Source: Chryseosolibacter sp964493505
Lineage (GTDB): Bacteria > Bacteroidota > Bacteroidia > Cytophagales > Cyclobacteriaceae
Assembly: GCA_964493505.1 (NCBI GenBank)
Contig: CAZBNP010000010.1
Span: 119,452 to 183,451, forward strand
DNA: 64,000 nucleotides
Direction: 5' to 3'
The position numbers and the translations under genes were made by a program. Below are positions 26,993 to 34,866 of the stretch, piece after piece. The first letter of the stretch is position 1. The number at the start of each line of letters is the position of its first letter. The notes beneath the pieces are model-generated. The model did not search any database. It was not told the DNA's origin and saw only the letters and a program-made list of their open reading frames with translations.

Positions 26993-27063
26993 AGGTCTCG
27001 AGCGGATTCGAACCGCTGTAGAAGCTTTTGCAGAGCTCTGCCTAGCCACTCGGCCACGAGACC
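26993..27063 (-). tRNA. tRNA-Cys (anticodon GCA)
   Basis: 71-nt cloverleaf on the minus strand: acceptor GGTCTCG paired with CGAGACC, D-arm GCC/GGC, anticodon stem GAGCT/AGCTT with loop CTGCAAA (anticodon GCA), 4-base variable loop, T-arm AGCGG/CCGCT with TTCGAAT, discriminator T. CCA is not encoded. All arms pair (one G-T at the top of the anticodon stem), so this copy should be functional. It is transcribed after two broken copies of itself and is followed by a terminator. tRNA genes are common integration sites, in keeping with the neighbouring island. Confidence 0.95.
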
Positions 27064-27165
27064 TTTTTAAGTTGCCGGGTTCCAGTTGCCTGATTCCGGT
27101 TTAAAGTTCAATACTCGGCAATTTAGCTTTATCACCGACCTTCTTTTCAAGTTCTTCTCTCCTTC

Positions 27166-27289
27166 TCGCACGAGCGGATTCGAACCGCTGTAGAAGCCTG
27201 CTTGCCGGCGCGATGACTGAGCGCAGTAAGGCAAGCTTTTGCAGATCCCGATAGCTATCGGGACTGCCTAGCCACTCGGCCACGAGACC
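27166..27289 (-). pseudogene. tRNA-Cys pseudogene interrupted by two palindromic insertions (copy A)
   Basis: Matches the intact tRNA-Cys over the 5' acceptor, D-arm, anticodon loop (CTGCAAA-like) and T-arm. In the anticodon stem an 18-bp palindrome, tcccgatagctatcggga (27246-27263), replaces three bases. About 36-40 bp with inverted arms gcttgcc/ggcaagc (27200-27206 and 27230-27236) are inserted at the stem's 3' side, with GCTT on both flanks. The 3' acceptor strand is changed to CGTGCGA and no longer pairs with GGTCTCG. A usable tRNA is not expected. Confidence 0.85.
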
Positions 27290-27390
27290 TTTCTAAGTTG
27301 CCGGGTTCCAGTTGCCTGATTCCGGTTAATGTTCAATACTCGGCAATTTAGCTTTATCACCGACCTTCTTTTCAAGTTCTTCTCTCCTTC

Positions 27391-27514
27391 TCGCACGAGC
27401 GGATTCGAACCGCTGTAGAAGCCTGCTTGCCGGCGCGATGACTGAGCGCAGTAAGGCAAGCTTTTGCAGATCCCGATAGCTATCGGGACTGCCTAGCCAC
27501 TCGGCCACGAGACC
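27391..27514 (-). pseudogene. tRNA-Cys pseudogene interrupted by two palindromic insertions (copy B)
   Basis: Base-for-base the same structure as copy A, 225 bp further on: intact 5' acceptor and D-arm, the 18-bp palindrome at 27471-27488, the second hairpin insert near 27422-27461, intact T-arm, and the same non-pairing 3' acceptor strand. The shared insertions show that they existed before the duplication. Confidence 0.85.
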
Positions 27515-27640
27515 TTTCTAAGTTGCCGGGTTCCAGTTGCCTGATTCCGGCCGGGCCGCTTTGCTACCAGCAATGCGGGTAATATTAACTACAAAACTAT
27601 AAACTATAAAAAAGAGTCCTGTCTTTCAATCAACAAAATC

Positions 27641-27667
27641 AGAGAGGTGACCGTTTGCCACCTCTCT
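27641..27667 (-). terminator. Probable rpsA terminator
   Basis: 9-bp perfect stem agagaggtg (27641-27649) / cacctctct (27659-27667), located 15 bases after the rpsA stop on the minus strand. The T-rich stretch after it is short (gattttgttg), so strength is uncertain. Confidence 0.65.
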
Positions 27668-27681
27668 GAAATCCTGTCGGC

Positions 27682-29676
27682 TTACTCCGATGCCTTCGGC
27701 TCTTCATCAGAAGACCCGCCCGACATCTTCTCTTTCAATGCACTCAATGCTTCGATATCTCCCAGCGTCGACTTCTCGCTCTGCTGATTGATGTTCTGGA
27801 TCGACTTGCCTTTAGGCTGTGGCTGCCTTCTCTTCGCAGCGGCTACTTCCTCTTCAACAGACCATGTCGCCTTGTGCGACAACGAGATCCTTCTGTCGTC
27901 TTTCGAGAACTCAAGTACTTTGAAATCAACGGAATCCCCTACTTCCGGCTTACCGCCGTCTTCCTTCTGCAGGTTCTTCGCCGATACAAATCCTTCGATA
28001 CCATAAGGCAGCTCAAGTACAGCTCCTTTATCGTTCTTGTTGATGATCGTGCCTTTGTGAACAGATCCAAGCGTGAACACGGTCTCGAATGTATCCCAGG
28101 GATTCTCTTCGAGGTGCTTGTGGCTCAATGCCAGTCTGCGGTTTGAAGCATCCAACTCAAGGACCTGCACTTCCATCGTATCACCAACCTTCACAAACTC
28201 GGAAGGATGCTTGATCTTCTTGGTCCAGCTCAGGTCTGATACGTGTACAAGTCCGTCGATACCTTCTTCCAGCTCGATGAACAAGCCAAAGTTCGTCAGG
28301 TTGCGAACGATTCCCTTGTGACGTGTGCCGACCGCGTACTTCGTGAGTACGTCCTGGCGTGTCCAAGGATCTTCCGTCAGCTGCTTGATACCGAGCGACA
28401 TCTTGCGCTCATCGCGATCCAGTGTCAACACAACGGCCTCCACTTCGTCACCAACCTTCAGGAAATCCTGAGGGTTGCGAAGGTGCTGTGACCAGCTCAT
28501 CTCGCTTACGTGAATAAGTCCTTCAACACCTGATTGCAGTTCGAGGAACGCTCCGTAGTCCGCAACGTTGACAATCCGACCCTTGACCTTCGATCCAACC
28601 TGGATCTCTGCCGAAAGTGAATCCCACGGATGTGGTGTGAGCTGCTTCATACCCAGGGAGATACGCTTCTTGTCGTTGTCGAAGTCGAGTACAACCACCT
28701 TCACGGTCTGGTCGAGCTTGAGCACTTCCTCCGGATGGTTGATGCGTCCCCATGAAATGTCGGTGATGTGCAACAGGCCGTCTACACCGCCGAGGTCGAT
28801 GAACACACCGAAGTTCGTCATATTCTTGATCACACCTTCGAGCACCTGACCTTTTTCGAGGTTGTGCAGGATGGCTGCTTTCTGCTGTTCGAGGTCTTTC
28901 TCGATCAGTACTTTGTGCGATACTACTACGTTGTCGTTGCTGTAGTTGATCTTGACAACTTTGACTTCGATAGCTTTGTTCACATATATGTCGAAGTCGC
29001 GGATCGGCTTCACATCGATCTGTGATCCCGGCAGGAAGGCCTCAATGCCAAATACGTCGACGATCAGACCACCTTTTGTCCTGCGCTTCACAAAACCTTC
29101 GATCACCTCATCGTTGTCGAGAGCTTTCTGTACGTACTCCCAACCTTTTACAAGCTTCGCTTTTCTGCGGCTGAGTACGAGCTGTCCCATGGAATCTTCG
29201 CGCTCTTCAATGAAGAGGTCGACCATGTCGCCGATCTTGAGATCGGTCATGTCCTTGAATTCCGCGAGCGGAACCAACCCATCGGACTTAAATCCAATAT
29301 TAAGAATGACGTCGCGGTCGTTGATACCGACTACTCTGCCTTCCACAACTGTACCTGAATCGACCGTTGCCACAGTACCGGAGTACATATTCAGCATCTC
29401 GTCGCGCTTTTCTTTGGAATAACCCTCACCGAAGCCTTTGCTCTCAAACGCTTCCCAGTCGAATTCGCCGGGTACTTGTTTCGCGTAAAGCGATTTCCTC
29501 AACTCACTTGCCGGAATCGCTTCGGTTGTGATCTCCTCTTCGTCGCGATTGCGGCTTTTTGCAGCCTCAATGGAATCATCATCTTCATCTTCCTTCAAAC
29601 CTTTCGATTTTGCCGGAGCGGGTGTTCCCGTTGTACGTCTGGGCCTGCTTCCAGGTCCCTTTTCTGCTTTTGCCAT
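27682..29676 (-). CDS. rpsA: 30S ribosomal protein S1
   Basis: mRNA-binding ribosomal protein of 664 residues. A charged N-terminal extension of about 95 residues (KGPGSRPRRTTGTPAPAKSKG) precedes six S1 domains. Recognisable domain cores are VEGRVVGINDRDVILNIGFK, IEGFVKRRTKGGLIVDVFG, LEGVIKNMTNFGVFIDLGG, VKGRIVNVADYGAFLELQSG, HKGIVRNLTNFGLFIELEEG and HKGTIINKNDKGAVLELPYG. Repeats 3-5 carry the canonical HITDISW / HVSEMSW / HVSDLSW motif. The acidic C-terminus (SSDEEPKASE) is usual in this phylum. A promoter and leader hairpin lie upstream, and S1 often controls its own translation. Confidence 0.97.
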   Translation of the reverse strand: MAKAEKGPGSRPRRTTGTPAPAKSKGLKEDEDDDSIEAAKSRNRDEEEITTEAIPASELRKSLYAKQVPGEFDWEAFESKGFGEGYSKEKRDEMLNMYSGTVATVDSGTVVEGRVVGINDRDVILNIGFKSDGLVPLAEFKDMTDLKIGDMVDLFIEEREDSMGQLVLSRRKAKLVKGWEYVQKALDNDEVIEGFVKRRTKGGLIVDVFGIEAFLPGSQIDVKPIRDFDIYVNKAIEVKVVKINYSNDNVVVSHKVLIEKDLEQQKAAILHNLEKGQVLEGVIKNMTNFGVFIDLGGVDGLLHITDISWGRINHPEEVLKLDQTVKVVVLDFDNDKKRISLGMKQLTPHPWDSLSAEIQVGSKVKGRIVNVADYGAFLELQSGVEGLIHVSEMSWSQHLRNPQDFLKVGDEVEAVVLTLDRDERKMSLGIKQLTEDPWTRQDVLTKYAVGTRHKGIVRNLTNFGLFIELEEGIDGLVHVSDLSWTKKIKHPSEFVKVGDTMEVQVLELDASNRRLALSHKHLEENPWDTFETVFTLGSVHKGTIINKNDKGAVLELPYGIEGFVSAKNLQKEDGGKPEVGDSVDFKVLEFSKDDRRISLSHKATWSVEEEVAAAKRRQPQPKGKSIQNINQQSEKSTLGDIEALSALKEKMSGGSSDEEPKASE

Positions 29677-29761
29677 AATAATATGTGCTGCCCTGATTAC
29701 ATGCAGCGGCCGGGCTTACAGCTGCAAATTCGTTTAACACTGCGTTTCTGGTCAGAAAACC

Positions 29762-29796
29762 AAAAAGCCCGCCTCTTTAGCGGGGCTGCAAAGGTA
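29762..29796 (-). promoter_or_regulatory. rpsA promoter -7 element and leader hairpin / upstream terminator
   Basis: On the minus strand TACCTTTG (29796-29789) matches the Bacteroidota -7 consensus exactly; no good -33 is seen. Right after it, CCCGC..GCGGG forms a hairpin with flanking AG/CT pairs (29787-29766) followed by five T. Two readings are possible: the hairpin ends transcripts from the TolC-family gene (its stop is 47 bases upstream), or it lies in the rpsA leader and attenuates it. Confidence 0.5.
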
Positions 29797-29833
29797 GAAA
29801 AAATCGGCTTAATTACAGTGCGACGACCACTTT

Positions 29834-31192
29834 TTACGGGATATCCTCAAACTTCAGAGCCCCTGTGGCGTAGTCGACGAGGAGTTTGCGGAACATCAGG
29901 GTATAGCGAGCGCTCTCCATATCCACTTCGGCTTGTGTGAGCACCTGATTTGCCTGGGTGAGAGCTACAATGTCTGAAATCCCCAGCAAGTACCGCTCGC
30001 GCTCAAGCGAATTCGAAATCCTGCCAGCTTCGAGCTGTGCCTCGGCTGCCTCAAAACTGGCTTGCGCATCCTGCAGGTTTTGATAGGCCAGGAGAATATC
30101 GCTCTTTACTGCAAGCGAGAGGTTCTCACTCGATAACCTGGCGTTTTCGTACTGAACACGTGCGCTAACGGTATTTGAGCGGATCTGGAAGGCGCTGTAT
30201 ACCGGGATACGGAATGATATCCCATAGGTCAGTTGTGTATTATCGCTCGTAAACTGCTGTTCAAACCCGCGATTACCGGCGATTCCATGCACGTAGTTAT
30301 AGGCCGACCCGTAGCTGGCGAACAGGTTTATGTTCGGAAAGAAGTCCCCCTTGGTGGCCTGATATCCGAATTTTGCCGCTTCTTCACTGAAATGCGCTTG
30401 CTTCAGATCGCTCCTTTTCTCAGCGCCGATGGCATATAACGCTGCCAGGGTAACACCGTCCGGCACTCCCGTGGTCTCCACAGCCCATCCAGGCTCTTGC
30501 AGGTCGAAGGCGGTGGCGGGATCGAGCTGAAGGACCTGGGCTAGTTCGGCCTTGTTGTTTCGAAGTGTGTTCCTTGCCCGTAGCAAAAGCAGATGGGCAT
30601 TTTTCACCTGATACTCCTGGTTCTTCAAATCTACTTCCGCTCGGGCGCCGGCATCGACCTGGGCCTGGATCTGTTCATGCTGTTGTTGCTGTGTTTCGAG
30701 GTTCTTCTCATTAATAACAACAAGACTCCTACCCAGAAGGCAGGTCAGGTATTGCTGGGCGATGTAGCGTATCACATCCTGCCGGGTGCGGTTTACGTTC
30801 TGGAGCTGTGCTTCGTAGAGACTGACTGTACGCTTATACGAATTCAACGCATTCAGCCCGCGAAACAAAGGCATGCTGGCATTAATAGACGCGCTGGTAA
30901 AGTCGAGCACCCCGTTTATTACTTTTCCCTCCTGCGGATTGAACGAGTTGCCGTCATTCCTTCCTGTGTTTCCGCTGATGCTGACCGTAGGACCCATCGA
31001 TAAAAAACCAGACGTCTTATCAACTTTGGTGGCGACGAGCAGGTTCTCTTGCTGATTCAGGTTCAGGTTGTTTTCAAGCCCGATCCTGACGGCTTCCTTG
31101 AAGGTAAGTATGGGCTGCGCCAGTTGCTGCGCGGCGGCTACGCTGCAGGTAGCGGCCACGAGGGCGACTATCATTCTGATGTTCTTCTTCAT
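29834..31192 (-). CDS. TolC-family outer membrane efflux protein
   Basis: 452-residue protein with a signal peptide (MIVALVAATCSVAAAQ) and two long helical repeats of the OEP family: LTFKEAVRIGLENNLNLNQQ, ALNSYKRTVSLYEAQLQNVN, YLTCLLGRSLVVINEKNLE, and in the second half YALGAEK-like spacing, FGYQATKGDFFPNINLFASY and LAVKSDILLAYQNLQDAQASF. It would form the trimeric outer-membrane duct of a tripartite exporter. No adaptor or pump gene is next to it, so its partner is unknown. The ATG at 31192 is preferred to an upstream TTG. It lies 157 bp upstream of rpsA on the same strand. Confidence 0.9.
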   Translation of the reverse strand: MKKNIRMIVALVAATCSVAAAQQLAQPILTFKEAVRIGLENNLNLNQQENLLVATKVDKTSGFLSMGPTVSISGNTGRNDGNSFNPQEGKVINGVLDFTSASINASMPLFRGLNALNSYKRTVSLYEAQLQNVNRTRQDVIRYIAQQYLTCLLGRSLVVINEKNLETQQQQHEQIQAQVDAGARAEVDLKNQEYQVKNAHLLLLRARNTLRNNKAELAQVLQLDPATAFDLQEPGWAVETTGVPDGVTLAALYAIGAEKRSDLKQAHFSEEAAKFGYQATKGDFFPNINLFASYGSAYNYVHGIAGNRGFEQQFTSDNTQLTYGISFRIPVYSAFQIRSNTVSARVQYENARLSSENLSLAVKSDILLAYQNLQDAQASFEAAEAQLEAGRISNSLERERYLLGISDIVALTQANQVLTQAEVDMESARYTLMFRKLLVDYATGALKFEDIP

Positions 31193-31470
31193 TTTCAAGT
31201 TCGCACCATAGGGCGAATATGGTGCCAGGGGATGTCCTGGCCCCGTACGGCTCTATTTTGATAGCTTTAGGGAGGTGGAGCGTCCGGTTATGAAATCAGG
31301 TGTCCGGAATCGGTCGATGACGTCACGTTTCCTGCGATCTGGGCGTGCGCCAAAATATGGCCTGCGGGGACCCGGGCTTGTCCCCTTTTTCTTAATTTCA
31401 AAAAAAATTTTCCGGACAAAACTGTTTCCTCAATCCTGAGTATCTTATCGTTCAATTACCTGACTATTCC

Positions 31471-32622
31471 ATGAAGCGTTCCTGTTTGCTCCCTGCCATT
31501 TTTATCATTCTCGCCTTTTGCCCTCCGCTGTTCTCACAGAATCCGGACGATCTGTACGCAGCACTTGACACTACCCGCGGCGAGACCAAAGTCAGGATGT
31601 ATAACGAACTCTTCCGCGCCAACCTCCAGGCAGATCCGGTTACCGCCGTGGGATATGCGCGTGAAGCCCTGATGCTGGCCGGGGAGATCAACGACAAAAG
31701 AGGAATGGCGGCAGCCTACAACAATCTTGGCGTGGCATACAGAAATCAGGGTGCCCTCGATAAATCCCTGGAGTACTACCTCACCTCCCTTACGCTTTAT
31801 GACTCGCTGCAAAACAAGGAGGGTGTGGCAACCACCAGGAACAATATCGCCAACATCTATTCTATTAAGAAAGACTACAGCCAGGCAATGCGTTATCTGG
31901 AGGAATCGTACACACTCTTTAAAGAGTTGAATGACCCCTTCCGGCTTGTGGGATCAATGAATAATCTTGGTAACCTCTACCAGGACATCAATAGGTTTGA
32001 TAAGGCCCTCGAGTATTACAACCAGGCTTATGAACTCAGTGAGAAAAACGGAGCTCCCTTCGGCGACCCGCTCACCAACATTGGCAACATCTATTTCAAT
32101 GAGGGCAATTATGCCAGCGCCCTAGAATACTACAAGAAAGCGCTCGCAATCGAGCAGCAACACAACAACCGGCTCGGTGTACTCAATACGCTGACCAATA
32201 TGGGTATCACGTTCTCAAAGGCGGGGCAACCCGAAAACGCGGGCAAATTCCTCAGCGAGGCGTTGGAGCTGAGCCAGGAGCTTGATGCTTCCACCTCTCT
32301 TCCGACCATTTATAAGGCAAGCGCGGAAGCTTACTCTACGCAAAACAAATGGAAAGAGGCGTACCAGATGCAGTTAAAATACGACGAAACCCGGGAGCGT
32401 ATATACAGTGAAGAAAGCAGTCGCAATATCGCCCAGATGGAGATGGTTCTCGACTTCCAGAAAAAAGAGCGCGAACTTGAGATTCTGAGAAAGGAAGATG
32501 AGATCAAAACACTCGAACTGCGGAGCGCACGGCTTATTATCATCCTCGCTATCCTCGGCGTCATAATAATTATAGGAGCGATTAATTTCTTTTACCTGGA
32601 CAGGAGGCGGAAGTTGGTTTGA
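31471..32622 (+). CDS. Periplasmic TPR protein with C-terminal coiled coil and membrane anchor
   Basis: 383 residues. Signal peptide (LLPAIFIILAFCPPLFSQ), then about six TPRs with the usual A-x-x-N-N-L-G pattern (AAAYNNLGVAYRNQGALDKS, GSMNNLGNLYQDINRFDKAL, LTNIGNIYFNEGNYASALEY). A charged coiled coil (LDFQKKERELEILRKEDEIK) and one membrane helix (LIIILAILGVIIIIGAINFFYL) follow, ending in LDRRRKLV. Many Bacteroidota sensors share this architecture but carry a kinase or LuxR-type output domain after the helix. Here only eight residues follow, so it may be a sensor half acting through a partner. A 45-codon membrane protein gene follows. Confidence 0.82.
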   Translation: MKRSCLLPAIFIILAFCPPLFSQNPDDLYAALDTTRGETKVRMYNELFRANLQADPVTAVGYAREALMLAGEINDKRGMAAAYNNLGVAYRNQGALDKSLEYYLTSLTLYDSLQNKEGVATTRNNIANIYSIKKDYSQAMRYLEESYTLFKELNDPFRLVGSMNNLGNLYQDINRFDKALEYYNQAYELSEKNGAPFGDPLTNIGNIYFNEGNYASALEYYKKALAIEQQHNNRLGVLNTLTNMGITFSKAGQPENAGKFLSEALELSQELDASTSLPTIYKASAEAYSTQNKWKEAYQMQLKYDETRERIYSEESSRNIAQMEMVLDFQKKERELEILRKEDEIKTLELRSARLIIILAILGVIIIIGAINFFYLDRRRKLV

Positions 32623-32673
32623 ACTTTGAATTTTGAACTTTAAACTTTAAACTTGCGAACAAATCAATTGACT

Positions 32674-32811
32674 ATGTTTGAAGAATACGCAGGAGATGGA
32701 GCCAATACTTTCATCACAATTATTGCAGTCCTGATAGGATTTGCCGCCGGGCTGGGCTATCTCGATTTCCTTAAGACAAGGAAGCAACAGGAGCAGGAGA
32801 AGGACCATTGA
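32674..32811 (+). CDS. Small single-pass membrane protein
   Basis: 45 residues: acidic N-terminus (FEEYAGDG), one hydrophobic helix (FITIIAVLIGFAAGLGYL) and a basic/glutamine-rich tail (KTRKQQEQEKDH). It begins 51 bp after the TPR gene and is followed by an intrinsic terminator, so it is probably transcribed with it. Its composition and clean ends argue for a real gene; I do not recognise a family. Confidence 0.6.
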   Translation: MFEEYAGDGANTFITIIAVLIGFAAGLGYLDFLKTRKQQEQEKDH

Positions 32812-32841
32812 TCTGATTCCCCTGACGCACAAGATACTGAG

Positions 32842-32863
32842 GCCACGTTGACGTGGCTTTTTT
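32842..32863 (+). terminator. Intrinsic terminator
   Basis: Stem gccacg (32842-32847) / cgtggc (32852-32857), loop ttga, then six T (32858-32863), 30 bases after the small membrane protein stop. Confidence 0.85.
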
Positions 32864-32881
32864 GTTGTGTGACGGCGCTCG

Positions 32882-33424
32882 CTAGAAGGGCGACTGGTAT
32901 TGACCTTCCCAGGCCTCCATATTCGTGGTTTTGTAATGATCACCGCCGATGAACGCCGCAATCTTATGAAATTCAGGCGCCTGTCGGAATCCTTTCAGAA
33001 TGTGAACGATAGCAAACTCCTCATTCAGAAATACAACGGTGGGATAGCTGAGCTGATTTTGAAGCAACGCAGCTGCTAACTGGTGGGTACCTCGGTTTCC
33101 CTGCTCAATAAATTTAAATGTCGTGCCGTCGTACACCACGTCCTCGCGTTGCTCTGCATTGAATTTTACGGGATAGTATTCCTCGTTCAGGATCTTAGCA
33201 ACGGCGGGCTCGTTAAACGTCTTTTTGTCCATGACCTTGCACCATCCGCACCAGTCGGTATACACGTCGATAAATATCTTCCTTTTTTCCGTGCGGGACC
33301 GCTCTACGGCTTCTTCAAAAGTCATCCATTTCACGGGAACCTGCGTTTCCTGCGCGAACACGCTGGGCGCTAAAGAACATACTAAAAGGGCAATCAAAGC
33401 CCACTGACACACGGATTTTCTCAT
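32882..33424 (-). CDS. Periplasmic thioredoxin-family protein (thioredoxin_7 type)
   Basis: 180 residues with signal peptide (LIALLVCSLAPSVFAQ). The redox motif is CGWC at residues 59-62 within IFIDVYTDWCGWCKVMDKKTF, and a cis-proline is found in LSYPTVVFLNE. The WTFEEAV-like segment before the fold and the GTHQLAAALLQN helix resemble thiol-disulfide interchange proteins of this phylum. It likely reduces or monitors periplasmic disulfides. Its gene converges on the TPR unit. Confidence 0.88.
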   Translation of the reverse strand: MRKSVCQWALIALLVCSLAPSVFAQETQVPVKWMTFEEAVERSRTEKRKIFIDVYTDWCGWCKVMDKKTFNEPAVAKILNEEYYPVKFNAEQREDVVYDGTTFKFIEQGNRGTHQLAAALLQNQLSYPTVVFLNEEFAIVHILKGFRQAPEFHKIAAFIGGDHYKTTNMEAWEGQYQSPF

Positions 33425-33540
33425 ACGAGTCTGTCTCGACTGTAAAGTTCAAAGGTAATAAAGGGAACATTGTCCATCAATCACATTTATACGAGCGAAT
33501 CCAGCCTGGTGACCGGAACCGGCAACCGGCCTCTTAAAAC

Positions 33541-34149
33541 TCATGCCGCCCCGGGTTCGGGGAAGCCGTCGAAATACCCGCTGTAGGTATAATATTGCAG
33601 TACGAGCTCAATTGCGCGTCTGATGGCCTCGTTTATCGGATAAAGGTTCCGGGCGAGATCTGCGTCGATGGCATGGAGCCTCATATAATGGTGGGTCATT
33701 ACCGGCACCGGGCGATCGTCGGCAATTCCGGCAACGGTGGCGTTGTACGCCTCCGTCTGCTCCGACTTGATCGGTTTGCAGCTGCCAAACTCGCGTTTTC
33801 CGTATTTGTTGATGCGCGCGGAAAAGCCAAACAACCGGCAAATGAGCCCCCGGTGCAAGTACTGCGTGCAGGTGCCGGATCCGGCTAGCCCGTTCGCTTC
33901 GAAGAGTACACAGACCGAGTCAGAATGGGTGCTGAGTTTCGTCAACCAGGCTTCGGCCTCGTTGGTGAGAAATGTGTGATAGGCGAAAGGAAGAAACTCG
34001 AGCACGGTGGCTTCGACATCAGGTTTCGTGCAGCACCGTCCGCAACCGAATACGCAACTGAGGCCGGACCATCCGCGAAAGTCCGACATTTCCTGGTCCA
34101 GGAGTGCAAATGCCTCTTCGACGGCCTGAACTTTTTGACTGATTGACAC
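33541..34149 (-). CDS. YkgJ-family cysteine cluster protein
   Basis: 202-residue cytosolic protein whose N-terminal cluster CVFGCGRCC (Cys32, 36, 39, 40), with further cysteines in GTCTQYLHRGLICRLFGF, is the metal-binding signature of the YkgJ/CxxCxxCC family. The start is a GTG at 34149, as no earlier ATG is in frame and the first ATG inside would cut into the leading helix. The metal and the role are unknown. It is divergent from the nuo operon. Confidence 0.83.
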   Translation of the reverse strand: MSISQKVQAVEEAFALLDQEMSDFRGWSGLSCVFGCGRCCTKPDVEATVLEFLPFAYHTFLTNEAEAWLTKLSTHSDSVCVLFEANGLAGSGTCTQYLHRGLICRLFGFSARINKYGKREFGSCKPIKSEQTEAYNATVAGIADDRPVPVMTHHYMRLHAIDADLARNLYPINEAIRRAIELVLQYYTYSGYFDGFPEPGAA

Positions 34150-34487
34150 GGTAAAGAATTTGGCAAAGATATATGAAATCAGTCAATCTTTGATCTCTCC
34201 TGGCAGCACGAATTTTCGCTAATGCCTGGGGTGGGATAGGTTTCCTTATTACCACGAATAGCATGAATGTTTCGGCAGGTGCTGGCGTTTCATTTGGAGA
34301 CGGATTGCACGAATTTACGCTGATGTGTGAAGCAAGGGATGCGGGCCGGAAAATCGGCATGCGAGCTGTATAAACACAAGCCAGTGAGAATCGGTTCGTT
34401 TTTGGATAAATGTGAGAATATTAGTGTTATTAATATTTTCTACTGAAAATATGAATTAATTTTGGCCGCCTGTAAACCAACGTTGTT
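34150..34487. other. Intergenic region upstream of nuoA with short repeats and a -7 element
   Basis: No gene seen. Two related 20-mers, agcacgaattttcgctaatg (34206) and tgcacgaatttacgctgatg (34308), plus a looser accacgaatagcatgaatg (34252), form a dispersed repeat of the kind scattered through Bacteroidota intergenic DNA. TAATTTTG at 34457-34464 fits the -7 consensus and would start nuo transcription near 34471, 17 bases before the nuoA ATG. No convincing -33 is visible. Confidence 0.45.
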
Positions 34488-34859
34488 ATGACCGATACGA
34501 GCCTGATGAATTACGTACCAGTCGCCCTGATGTTTCTGATGGCAGCGGGCTTTGTGAGCCTGACGATGGTGGCTACCCACCTCCTGGGGCCTAAGCGCAA
34601 GACAAAAATCAAGCTTGAGTCGTTCGAATGCGGTATCGAGCCGCTTGGGAACGCGCGCACGCCGTTCCCCATACGGTATTTTCTCGTTGCTATTCTATTT
34701 GTATTGTTCGACGTGGAGGTGATCTTTATGTACCCCTGGGCGGTGAATTTCCGGGATTTCGGTATGGCAGGCTTCATTCGGATGCTGGTATTTATTTCTC
34801 TCATCCTTGTAGGGTTTGTTTATAGCATTCGGAAAAAGGCTTTGGAATGGAAGGATTAA
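34488..34859 (+). CDS. nuoA: NADH-quinone oxidoreductase subunit A
   Basis: 123-residue membrane subunit of complex I with three helices. Conserved features are the loop KIKLESFECGIEPLGNAR (conserved Cys) and FDVEVIFMYPWAVNF between helices 2 and 3. First gene of a complete nuoA-N operon; nuoB follows within a few bases. Confidence 0.97.
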   Translation: MTDTSLMNYVPVALMFLMAAGFVSLTMVATHLLGPKRKTKIKLESFECGIEPLGNARTPFPIRYFLVAILFVLFDVEVIFMYPWAVNFRDFGMAGFIRMLVFISLILVGFVYSIRKKALEWKD

Positions 34860-34866
34860 AGGAAAG

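Larger units (their letters stand above)
27071..27550. repeat. Tandem direct repeat, about 225 bp, two full units and part of a third
   Basis: The segment starting gttgccgggttccagttgcc recurs at 27071, 27297 and 27522, giving periods of 226 and 225 bases. Units 1 and 2 are nearly identical (visible differences: ttaa versus taa-type changes around 27101 and 27328). Each unit contains a broken tRNA-Cys copy plus about 90 bp that encode no gene I recognise, including a fragment ending KVGDKAKLPSIE. The third copy is cut after about 30 bases. Recent duplication by unequal crossover is likely. Confidence 0.88.

Noticed and set aside
27101..27508. Open frames of about 60 codons starting MAEWLG across the tRNA-Cys copies.
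   Set aside because: They are translations of tRNA D-arm and T-arm sequence on the minus strand, a well-known false gene pattern. No protein domain is present.
27166..27514. Intron-containing functional tRNA genes.
   Set aside because: The insertions lie in the stem and not at a known intron position, are palindromic and come in two pieces, and the acceptor ends cannot pair.
27071..27550. CRISPR array suggested by regular repeats.
   Set aside because: The period is about 225 bp with near-identical whole units and no unique spacers. It is a tandem duplication containing tRNA copies.
32623..32660. aactttgaattttgaactttaaacttt run as a regulatory repeat.
   Set aside because: Similar A/T-rich strings appear elsewhere (near 50,290) and are common background sequence in this phylum.
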